The notes below the pieces were generated by a model that saw only the letters and a list, made by a program, of their open reading frames with translations, did not search any database and had not been told where the DNA came from. 64,000 bases of DNA, taken from the NCBI GenBank assembly GCA_023399295.1, contig JAEWQF010000075.1:1-64000 (forward strand), given 5' to 3'. This document shows, in pieces, positions 17,685 to 24,593 of the stretch. The stretch comes from Bacteroidota bacterium. Lineage in GTDB: Bacteria > Bacteroidota > Bacteroidia > Bacteroidales > Dysgonomonadaceae. How positions within the stretch are numbered: the stretch's first letter is position 1; each line of letters begins with the position of its first letter. Position numbers and translations under genes: made by a program.

Positions 17685-18491
17685 ATGAAAAAGATACTCC
17701 TTGTTTTGTTCCTGATCGCTGCGGTCATGCTAGAGGCTCAAACCAGATACCCTGTCATCGTGATTGAGACCAGCCATGGCAGCATGAAAGCAATATTGTA
17801 TGACGACACGCCACGACATGGGGACCATTACATGCGACTGATCAGGGAGGGTTACTTCAACGGCACCCTCTTTCACCGGGTAGTGAAAAATTTTGTGATC
17901 CAGGGCGGGGCACAAGACTCACGGAATGCACCTGCCGGAGCACAGATTGGTGGGGGCCGCACCGACATGGAGCTGATGCCTGAATTTATGGCGCATCATT
18001 ACCACAAGAAAGGAGCGCTTGCGGCTCCGCGGAAAGGGGACAACGAGAACCCGCAGAAGAAATCGGATGCTTCGCAATTTTACTTGGTACAGGGGAAGGT
18101 ATACAACCAGGGGCGTCTCGACAGCACCGAGATGAGTGTGAACATACCCATTAAAAATGAGCTCATCCGCACGCATTATTTCCCCCACAAGGAGGAGTTG
18201 GCAAGACGCAAGGAGAATGATCCGGAAGGGTTCAATTCACTGCTCGATTCGGTGTTGGGTGTAGTGGATTCACTCTACCTGGAGGCTCCCGGCAAGTTCT
18301 TCTGGCCGGAAGGATTGAAAGAGGCATACAGCACCATCGGCGGAGCCCACCATCTCGACGGGGCGTATACCGTCTTCGGTGAGGTGACCGAAGGGCTGGA
18401 GGTGATCGACAAGATCGCAGCCCTACCTGTCGACGGCAACAGCCGACCCCTGAATGACGCGAAAATCATCCGGGTCTACATTGAAGAGTAA
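17685..18491 (+). CDS. Exported cyclophilin-type peptidyl-prolyl isomerase with an internal insertion
   Basis: A 268-residue protein. It has a signal peptide (residues 1-19, MLEAQ) and a cyclophilin core with the diagnostic FHRVVKNFVIQGG and, later, DGAYTVFGEVTEGLEVIDKIA. Between QFYLVQG and GGAHHLDGAYTVFGEV is an insertion of about 90 residues (NQGRLDSTEMSVNIPIKNE...GKFFWPEGLKEA) not found in a standard 165-residue cyclophilin. It probably helps fold periplasmic or outer membrane proteins. It follows the LptF/G gene by 53 bp on the same strand. The upstream frame extension overlaps that gene and was rejected. Confidence 0.85.
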   Translation: MKKILLVLFLIAAVMLEAQTRYPVIVIETSHGSMKAILYDDTPRHGDHYMRLIREGYFNGTLFHRVVKNFVIQGGAQDSRNAPAGAQIGGGRTDMELMPEFMAHHYHKKGALAAPRKGDNENPQKKSDASQFYLVQGKVYNQGRLDSTEMSVNIPIKNELIRTHYFPHKEELARRKENDPEGFNSLLDSVLGVVDSLYLEAPGKFFWPEGLKEAYSTIGGAHHLDGAYTVFGEVTEGLEVIDKIAALPVDGNSRPLNDAKIIRVYIEE

Positions 18492-18506
18492 TCCCCTCCC
18501 TACCTC

Positions 18507-19280
18507 TCAACTGATATTTTCCCGCACCTGTTTCAGGTATGCCTTCATGCCATCGCTGTCTCTTTGTTCGATGATTGTCAGCAACTCTTTGAGCTTCTCT
18601 CTAATTTGAATCACCTGCCCGGGTGTGTAGGGGTTGAAGAGTATTTCGGTGAGGAGGAAGTCATCTTCTGAGAGTAATCCCTGCGCGATCTGCATGTGTT
18701 TCTTGAAGGTGGTGCCGGGGGCATCCTGGTGCTTCATCACCGAGGCAAACACCAGGGTGGAAGCAAACGGGATGGAGAGGGAGTAGGCGATGGTCTCATC
18801 GTGCTCCCGGAAAGAATATTCGAACACATTCAATTTAAGATGCCGGTAGAGATCGCGAAAGAACACCTTTCCCATGTGCGATGATTCGGCAATGATGATG
18901 GCACTCTGACTGCTCAGATCGTTCAGGCTGGCAAAGGTAGGTCCAAACATAGGGTGTGTGGAGACATAGGGGCGTGTGCGTGCCCGGTAAAATGCCTCCA
19001 ATCCTGTCTTCACCGATGCGATATCGCTCAGGATGCAGTTCTCCGGCAGAAAAGGGAGCACCGTTTCAAAGGCGGCAATGGTATACTTGAGCGTGGCAGC
19101 ATTGATCACCAGTTCCGGGGCGAAGGTCTGTACCTCTTGCGGATCTGTCATCCGTTGCGTGTTGTAGATAAACCGCAGTTTATGCGGATTGGTGTCGAAC
19201 ACCGCCACCTCGTGGTCGAAGCTCAGCACATCGGCAAAGAAGGAACCCATCTTGCCGGCTCCAAGGATTAATATTCTCAT
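18507..19280 (-). CDS. tyrA: Prephenate dehydrogenase (TyrA type)
   Basis: A 257-residue NAD(P)-dependent enzyme converting prephenate to 4-hydroxyphenylpyruvate, the tyrosine branch. The dinucleotide-binding glycine motif is GAGKMG (residues 7-12), followed by an acidic residue at the end of strand 2 (VAVFDTN). STHPMFGPTFASL matches the conserved prephenate-binding region. It lacks a chorismate mutase domain, which is supplied by the gene 17 bp upstream. It is the last gene of the four-gene aromatic operon controlled by the attenuator ahead of pheA. Confidence 0.88.
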   Translation of the reverse strand: MRILILGAGKMGSFFADVLSFDHEVAVFDTNPHKLRFIYNTQRMTDPQEVQTFAPELVINAATLKYTIAAFETVLPFLPENCILSDIASVKTGLEAFYRARTRPYVSTHPMFGPTFASLNDLSSQSAIIIAESSHMGKVFFRDLYRHLKLNVFEYSFREHDETIAYSLSIPFASTLVFASVMKHQDAPGTTFKKHMQIAQGLLSEDDFLLTEILFNPYTPGQVIQIREKLKELLTIIEQRDSDGMKAYLKQVRENIS

Positions 19281-19297
19281 CGCTTCAGGTTCATCAG

Positions 19298-20368
19298 TTA
19301 TTGCTTTGCTCTCTCCATCACCACCATTTGCTGACGCACCGATTCGGAGTGGATCGCCTCCAGCACCTTCTTCACAAAGTCGCCCGACATCTCCAATCGT
19401 TCACCCTGATAGGCACGGTCGGTGAGTATCTGGTCGTAACGCTGTGTCTGCAGGATCGGCATGTCATGCTCCAGTTTGTACTGTCCAATCTCTCTTGACA
19501 CACGCATACGCTTAGCCAAAAGCTGTAACAGTTCATTGTCCAGATCGTCGATCTGATCCCGAAGCACTGAGAGATCTTCTGTCGTCTGCACGGTATCACG
19601 GATCACGATGGTTTCGAGTATCTCCTTGAGTGCAGCGGGGGTGACCTGTTGCGACTTGTCGCTCCATGCCTCATCGGGTGAGCAGTGTGACTCGATGATC
19701 AATCCCGAGTAGTTGAGATCCATCGCCTGCTGGCTGATCTTGAAGATCAGGTTGCGGTCACCGCCGATGTGACTGGGATCGCAGATCATCGGCAGGGTGG
19801 GAAAGCGACGTTTCAGTTCGATGGGGATGTGCCATTGCGGGATGTTGCGGTAAATTGTCTTGTCGGTGGTGCTGAAGCCACGGTGGATCACACCCAGCTT
19901 GCGGATACCCGCATTGTACAAGCGCTCCAGTGCTCCAACCCAGAGTTCCAGGTCAGGATTCACCGGATTTTTGATCAGGATGGGGATGTCCACTCCCTTG
20001 AGGGTGTCGGCGATCTCCTGTACTGCAAAAGGGTTGGCCGCGGTACGTGCTCCTATCCAGAGGATATCCACCCCATACTTCAATGCCTCATAGACATGCT
20101 TCTCAGTGGCCACTTCCGTGGCCATGTACATGCCGGTCTCCTTTTCCGCCTGCATCATCCATTTCAGGGCGGGGCTGCCAATTCCTTCAAAGCCGCCCGG
20201 CTTGGTACGGGGTTTCCAGACCCCGGCACGGAAGATTTTCACGCCCACTGCTGCCAGCTCCCTGGCAGTCGTCATCACCTGTTCTTCTGTTTCGGCACTG
20301 CAGGGACCGGCAATCACCAGCGGTCTCTTCGCGTCAATGCCCGGCAATAAAATCGATTCAAATTCCAT
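19298..20368 (-). CDS. Bifunctional DAHP synthase / chorismate mutase
   Basis: A 356-residue two-domain enzyme. Residues about 1-260 are a KDO8P/AroG-like DAHP synthase (KRPLVIAGPCSAETEEQ, IFRAGVWKPRTKPGGFEG, ICDPSHIGGDR), which joins phosphoenolpyruvate and erythrose 4-phosphate. Residues about 270-356 are an AroQ-type chorismate mutase (LRDQIDDLDNELLQLLAKRM). It thus supplies both the first step of the shikimate pathway and the step to prephenate. The C-terminal mutase may act as the feedback sensor, as in related fusions. It lies between the aminotransferase (73 bp gap) and tyrA (17 bp). Confidence 0.93.
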   Translation of the reverse strand: MEFESILLPGIDAKRPLVIAGPCSAETEEQVMTTARELAAVGVKIFRAGVWKPRTKPGGFEGIGSPALKWMMQAEKETGMYMATEVATEKHVYEALKYGVDILWIGARTAANPFAVQEIADTLKGVDIPILIKNPVNPDLELWVGALERLYNAGIRKLGVIHRGFSTTDKTIYRNIPQWHIPIELKRRFPTLPMICDPSHIGGDRNLIFKISQQAMDLNYSGLIIESHCSPDEAWSDKSQQVTPAALKEILETIVIRDTVQTTEDLSVLRDQIDDLDNELLQLLAKRMRVSREIGQYKLEHDMPILQTQRYDQILTDRAYQGERLEMSGDFVKKVLEAIHSESVRQQMVVMERAKQ

Positions 20369-20441
20369 ATTGTTTGTTTTTTATATTGTCTATTGTTGTT
20401 CTTGTTCAATTTCAAGTTTCATCGATCGGTGATTCATCAAA

Positions 20442-21611
20442 TCAACCAATCATCCTGTATTCCTTGATTCGCCTGTAGGCCTCTTGCAGCTTCTCCACCG
20501 AAGCACCCAACGAGATGCGTAGATACCGCTCCCCGTTGCTTCCGAAGATAAAGCCGGGTGTGAGGAATACCCGTGCTCCATGCAGCAGGTCGTTGACCAG
20601 TGCTTCACTGCTCTCTGCCTCTGCCGGCAGCTTACCCCAGACGAACAGCCCTACCTGGTTCGGATCATAGCTGCATCCCAGCAGTCGCATCATCTTCTCG
20701 GCCCAGCCTCGTCGTTCGCGATAGATCCGGTTCATCTCCGCATGCCACTCCTCACTGTTTGATAGTGCAGTCACTGTGGCCAGCTGCATCGGCTTGAACT
20801 GACCGCTGTCGATGTTGCTTTTGGCCTTGAGCACCCATTGCACGAAACGGGTATTGGATGCAAGCATCCCCATTCTCCATCCCGACATGTTGTGTGACTT
20901 GCTCAGTGAGTTGAGCTCGATGCAGATATCCATGGCTCCCGGCACAGAGAGGATACTCATTGGCCGGTCGTTCAGGATAAAGCTGTAGGGATTGTCGTGA
21001 CAGATCACAATCTGATGTTTGTGGCCGAAAGCCACCAGTTTCTCAAAGAGATCCATCGAGGCATTCGCACCGGTTGGCATGTTGGGATAGTTGACCCACA
21101 TCAGCTTCACCCGGCTCAGATCCATCTTCTCCAAGGCTTCAAAATCAGGTTCCCACCCTCTATCTTCCAGCAAATCATACTCCTTCACCTCCGCCCGCAA
21201 CAGCTGTGAAACAGAACGATAGGTGGGATAGCCCGGGTTGGGCACCAGCACGGCATCGCCGAAGTTGAGGAAGGTCATCGAGATGTGCAGGATACCCTCC
21301 TTTGAGCCGATCAGAGGCAACACCTCTGCTGGTTGCAGCGCCACGCCGTAGATCCGGTGGTACCAAGCGGCATATGCTTTCCGCAACTCCGGGATACCGG
21401 TATAGGGCTGGTAAGCATGGACATCGGGTCGTTGGGCTGTCGCACAAAGGGTGTCGATTGTCGCCTGCGACGGCATCCTGTCGGGTGCTCCAACTGCAAG
21501 GCTTACCACATCCAATCCTTCGGCATTCATACGGGCTACCTCGGCCAGCTTCACCGAGAAATAATACTCTTCTATCGCTTTGATGTGTGCTGCCGGTTCA
21601 ATCATCTTCAT
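20442..21611 (-). CDS. PLP-dependent aminotransferase, probably aromatic amino acid
   Basis: A 389-residue fold-type I aminotransferase. The PLP lysine is K238 in SLSKSHNMSGWRMG; D206 in CHDNPYS should contact the pyridine nitrogen, and N178 in NYPNMPTG the cofactor. The sequence class is shared by LL-diaminopimelate and aspartate aminotransferases. Its place between pheA and the DAHP synthase fusion suggests it transaminates phenylpyruvate and hydroxyphenylpyruvate. The start is the ATG after AGAGAAG; a TTG seven codons upstream is less likely. It begins 21 bp after pheA. Confidence 0.82.
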   Translation of the reverse strand: MKMIEPAAHIKAIEEYYFSVKLAEVARMNAEGLDVVSLAVGAPDRMPSQATIDTLCATAQRPDVHAYQPYTGIPELRKAYAAWYHRIYGVALQPAEVLPLIGSKEGILHISMTFLNFGDAVLVPNPGYPTYRSVSQLLRAEVKEYDLLEDRGWEPDFEALEKMDLSRVKLMWVNYPNMPTGANASMDLFEKLVAFGHKHQIVICHDNPYSFILNDRPMSILSVPGAMDICIELNSLSKSHNMSGWRMGMLASNTRFVQWVLKAKSNIDSGQFKPMQLATVTALSNSEEWHAEMNRIYRERRGWAEKMMRLLGCSYDPNQVGLFVWGKLPAEAESSEALVNDLLHGARVFLTPGFIFGSNGERYLRISLGASVEKLQEAYRRIKEYRMIG

Positions 21612-21632
21612 TGTTCTTCTCTTTTCATTCAA

Positions 21633-22481
21633 TTATTGCTCGCCTGCATTCTTTTCCTCCCTGTACTCGCCCAACACCTTCAGGTTGCTGATCAGCGGCG
21701 TGATGGCGTCGATCGATTGCCTGTAACGCTGATAATCGGAGAAGGTGAGATCAATGTAAAACTGATACTCCCACTCGCTGCCGATGATGGGGAGCGATTG
21801 GATACGGGTCAGGTTGACACCATAGAAGGAGAGCACGGAGAGTACCTTCGAAAGCGACCCCTCGCTGTGTGGCAGGACAAACACCAGCGATGACTTGTTG
21901 ATCTGATTCTCCTTCTGTACCTCCCGGAGCATTTGATCACGCGCCAGGATAAAAAAACGGGTGAAATTACGCTTGTTGGTTTCAATCCCCTCCGCAAGAA
22001 CCTCCAATCCATACATCTCGGCAGCCAACCGGCTGCAGATGGTGGCTGTGCCTCTCATCTCCCGCTCGCGAATGGCTTTTGCAGCCAGGGCGGTGTCGTC
22101 ATGTTCCACAATCTTCAATCCCGTCAATCCCTCCAGGTACTCCTCACACTGCATCAGCGCCATGGGATGCGACATCACCTCACTCACCTCCTCCAGCGTG
22201 GTCCCCGGTAAGGCAGCCAGCATGTGCGTGATGCGCAACTTGTGTTCACCGGCGATTTGCAGACTGTGTTGCTTCAACAGATCATGGTTGGGCAGGAGGC
22301 TTCCGGCGATGGTGTTCTCGATTGCCATCACTCCAATCAGCTGTGGGTCCTTGTCTGCCACCTTGAAAATATCCCGGAATGTCTGGCAAGGTATGATCTC
22401 CAACTCCTCACCCCTGAAATAGTCGCGTGCGGCAATCTCGTGATAGGCTCCCGGCCCTCCCTGTATGGCTACTCTTTTCAT
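21633..22481 (-). CDS. pheA: Prephenate dehydratase
   Basis: A 282-residue enzyme converting prephenate to phenylpyruvate. The catalytic domain starts VAIQGGPGAYHE and contains the essential TRF motif (residues 174-176, NKRNFTRFFIL). An ACT domain (about 196-272) follows; in most homologues it binds phenylalanine through an ESRP motif, but here the equivalent reads IQSLP (about 228-231), so feedback binding may differ. There is no fused chorismate mutase. It is the first gene of the operon and follows a leader peptide and attenuator. ATG codons at 22481 and 22487 are both possible starts. Confidence 0.92.
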   Translation of the reverse strand: MKRVAIQGGPGAYHEIAARDYFRGEELEIIPCQTFRDIFKVADKDPQLIGVMAIENTIAGSLLPNHDLLKQHSLQIAGEHKLRITHMLAALPGTTLEEVSEVMSHPMALMQCEEYLEGLTGLKIVEHDDTALAAKAIREREMRGTATICSRLAAEMYGLEVLAEGIETNKRNFTRFFILARDQMLREVQKENQINKSSLVFVLPHSEGSLSKVLSVLSFYGVNLTRIQSLPIIGSEWEYQFYIDLTFSDYQRYRQSIDAITPLISNLKVLGEYREEKNAGEQ

Positions 22482-22508
22482 TTGCATTGTTGTTTGACCC
22501 ATCCCCAT

Positions 22509-22540
22509 AAAAAAATCCCATCGTGTGATCGACAGGATTT
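22509..22540 (-). terminator. Attenuator terminator hairpin ahead of pheA
   Basis: On the minus strand AAATCCTGTCG (22540-22530) pairs with CGATGGGATTT (22523-22513) over 11 bp with two G-U pairs, with loop ATCACA, followed by a run of seven T (22515-22509). It lies between the promoter and pheA with no complete gene before it except the leader peptide, so it can only act as an attenuator. Confidence 0.85.
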
Positions 22541-22593
22541 TATTTTATCTGATATGACTTTTAGTTTCTTCTCATCTTGCATATAAAATCCTG
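22533..22593 (-). promoter_or_regulatory. Antiterminator: long-range inverted repeat overlapping the terminator's 5' arm
   Basis: CAGGATTTTAT (22593-22583, minus strand) is the exact reverse complement of ATAAAATCCTG (22543-22533), 11 bp, extendable by two pairs including one G-U. The second arm includes most of the 5' arm of the terminator hairpin, so the two structures exclude each other. The first arm begins 3 bases after the leader peptide stop codon, where a ribosome resting at the stop would cover it. Confidence 0.8.
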
Positions 22594-22596
22594 CCT

Positions 22597-22653
22597 TTAC
22601 CTGCTAAAGTAAAAGTAAAACCAGAAAGAATATGCAAAAGCAGAATTGTTCAC
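22597..22653 (-). CDS. Aromatic leader peptide of the pheA operon attenuator
   Basis: An 18-codon frame starting with GTG, MNNSAFAYSFWFYFYFSR, too short for ordinary gene calls. Nine of 18 residues are aromatic (five Phe, three Tyr, one Trp), eight of them in the nine-codon run YSFWFYFYF. Ribosome stalling on these codons when charged tRNA-Phe, tRNA-Tyr or tRNA-Trp is scarce would leave the antiterminator arm free. When the amino acids are plentiful the ribosome reaches the TAA, covers that arm and lets the terminator form. A -7 element lies 28 bp upstream. There is no strong ribosome site, but Bacteroidota often lack one. Confidence 0.78.
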   Translation of the reverse strand: MNNSAFAYSFWFYFYFSR

Positions 22654-22681
22654 TTTGTTATCTTTTCGTAATGATTGAGTG

Positions 22682-22689
22682 CAAATGTA
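22682..22689 (-). promoter_or_regulatory. Bacteroidota -7 element (TACATTTG) for the leader peptide and pheA operon
   Basis: The minus strand reads TACATTTG. Transcription would begin near 22676, giving about 20 bases before the leader GTG and about 195 before pheA. It is divergent from the peptide transporter promoter. Confidence 0.65.
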
Positions 22690-22803
22690 CAACATTTTTT
22701 AAAAACACAAATAAAAATGACAAAAAAATAGCGATCCAGCTCTTTCACCTGAAAAAATGGGCTCTTTTTGCCGGCAGGGTCGCTGATTTCTGCAAATATT
22801 CTC

Positions 22804-22811
22804 TATATTTG
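22804..22811 (+). promoter_or_regulatory. Bacteroidota -7 element (TATATTTG) for the peptide transporter
   Basis: TATATTTG lies 48 bp before the chosen ATG. It sits inside the longer open frame that begins at 22632, which argues that the long N-terminal extension is not translated. Confidence 0.65.
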
Positions 22812-22859
22812 CAGCTTAATTACCGAAAACTAATATTTATCACCCAAAAATTACGTAGA

Positions 22860-24395
22860 ATGTTTAAAAATCATCCTAAAGGACTGCTCGCAGCTTCGCT
22901 TGCGAACATGGGGGAGCGATTTGGTTTTTACACCATGATGGCGATCCTGACTCTTTTCCTTATGACCAAATTCGGACTGGACGAAACCACCACCGGTATC
23001 ATCTATTCCATCTTCTATGCATCCATCTACCTGCTGGCACTGGTAGGCGGTCTCCTGGCCGACAGGAGCCGTAACTACAAGGGGATCATCATGGCCGGCC
23101 TGCTGTTGATGTCTGTGGGTTACGTGATCATCGCCATACCCACTCCCACTCCCGTGCCGGCCGACAAGTTCGGCCTCTTCCTGGCCATCAGCTGCCTTGG
23201 CTTGCTGGTGATTGCCTTCGGCAACGGCCTCTTTAAGGGTAATCTGCAGGCGCTGGTGGGACAGATGTATGATGATCCGAAGTACAGCAAGATGCGTGAC
23301 TCCGGCTTCCAGCTCTTTTATATGTTCATCAACGTGGGGGCCATCTTCGCTCCCTTCCTGGCGGTAGGGGTCAGAAACTGGTGGGTGGAAAAGAATGGCT
23401 TCCTCTACAACGCTGACCTGCCTACACTGGCACATCAGTATCTGGGCAACACCATCACGGCTGAGGGAGGTGAACGTTTTCAGCGTCTGGCTGGTGAGGT
23501 GGGATATAGTGGCAGCGATATGACAGCTTTTGCCGGTGAATACCTCAATGTCTTCACCACCGGCTTCCATTATGCATTTGCAGTAGCCATCGTTGCCATG
23601 CTGATCTCAATGGTGATCTACATGATCAACAAACACCAGTTCCCCGATCCGGCAAGCAAGCAGGCAGCAGCTGCTGGCAAGACGGTGGTGGACGAGATGG
23701 ATATCAAAGAGGTGAAACAGCGGCTCTATGCCCTCTTCGCCGTCTTCGCAGTGGTGATCTTCTTCTGGTTCTCGTTTCACCAGAACGGTCTCACCCTCAC
23801 CTATTTCGCGAAGGATTACACCGATCTGAGCCAGATAAAGGTGAACCTGGGATTTGCCACCCTTCAGGGTGCCGAGATCTTCCAGTCGATCAATCCCTTC
23901 TTTGTGGTGTTTCTTACTCCCATCGTCGTAGGTCTTTTCGGATGGCTCCGCTCCAAAGGCATTGAACCCTCCACACCACGCAAGATAGCCATTGGCATGG
24001 GTATCGCCGCCCTGGCATACGCAGTGATGGCAATGGGCTCCATGAATCTTCCCTTGAAGGCAGATGTGGATGCCATGGGAGGTCTGCAGGATGCTGCACG
24101 TGTCACACCCTGGTTATTGATAGGCACCTATTTCATCCTGACAGTAGCCGAACTTTTCATCAGTCCCCTCGGCATCTCTTTCGTTTCGAAAGTGGCCCCA
24201 CCCAAATACCAGGGGATCATGCAGGGAGCCTGGCTGGGTGCTACCGCTGTGGGGAACAGTCTGCTCTTCATCGGTGCCATCTTCTATACCTCCATTTCGA
24301 TGACTACTACCTGGATGGTCTTCGTGGCAGCCTGTCTCATCTCCATGTTCACCATGCTGGGCATGATCAAATGGCTGGAGAGGATTGCCAAATAA
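22860..24395 (+). CDS. POT/PTR-family proton-coupled peptide transporter
   Basis: A 511-residue inner membrane protein. It has the POT family hallmarks: GERFGFYTMMAIL (the ExxER-like region), the FYMFINVGAIFAPF motif and 12 to 14 hydrophobic segments. POT proteins import di- and tripeptides with protons. The frame is open for 76 more codons upstream, but that part has mixed composition and contains the -7 element, so the ATG at MFKNHPKG is preferred. It diverges from the pheA operon and is followed by a strong terminator. Substrate range is unknown. Confidence 0.9.
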   Translation: MFKNHPKGLLAASLANMGERFGFYTMMAILTLFLMTKFGLDETTTGIIYSIFYASIYLLALVGGLLADRSRNYKGIIMAGLLLMSVGYVIIAIPTPTPVPADKFGLFLAISCLGLLVIAFGNGLFKGNLQALVGQMYDDPKYSKMRDSGFQLFYMFINVGAIFAPFLAVGVRNWWVEKNGFLYNADLPTLAHQYLGNTITAEGGERFQRLAGEVGYSGSDMTAFAGEYLNVFTTGFHYAFAVAIVAMLISMVIYMINKHQFPDPASKQAAAAGKTVVDEMDIKEVKQRLYALFAVFAVVIFFWFSFHQNGLTLTYFAKDYTDLSQIKVNLGFATLQGAEIFQSINPFFVVFLTPIVVGLFGWLRSKGIEPSTPRKIAIGMGIAALAYAVMAMGSMNLPLKADVDAMGGLQDAARVTPWLLIGTYFILTVAELFISPLGISFVSKVAPPKYQGIMQGAWLGATAVGNSLLFIGAIFYTSISMTTTWMVFVAACLISMFTMLGMIKWLERIAK

Positions 24396-24422
24396 GTAAA
24401 TAACCGATCACCTGAACGGTTC

Positions 24423-24452
24423 AGCCGGTGGGTCACCCCACCGGCTATTTTT
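24423..24452 (+). terminator. Intrinsic terminator after the peptide transporter
   Basis: A 10-bp perfect stem agccggtggg / cccaccggct with loop tcac, followed by ATTTTTG. Confidence 0.9.
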
Positions 24453-24553
24453 GTGACTCTTTTTCAAACCGGTAAAGTGACCACAGCCTGAAAGATAGGT
24501 GAATTCGTTGATAACTTGTCAGCGGATCCCGGTAAAGCTACCCTCTTTTTCGC

Positions 24554-24561
24554 TATATTTG
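24554..24561 (+). promoter_or_regulatory. Bacteroidota -7 element (TATATTTG) for dnaE-trxA
   Basis: TATATTTG lies 32 bp before the dnaE ATG, after the upstream terminator. Confidence 0.65.
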
Positions 24562-24593
24562 CCATGGATAACCCCGGGTAACATTTCAGAAAT

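Noticed and set aside
22632..22859. Extended N-terminus of the peptide transporter frame
   Set aside because: The extra 76 codons are not transporter-like, run antisense over part of the pheA leader and contain a -7 promoter element, so translation should begin at 22860.
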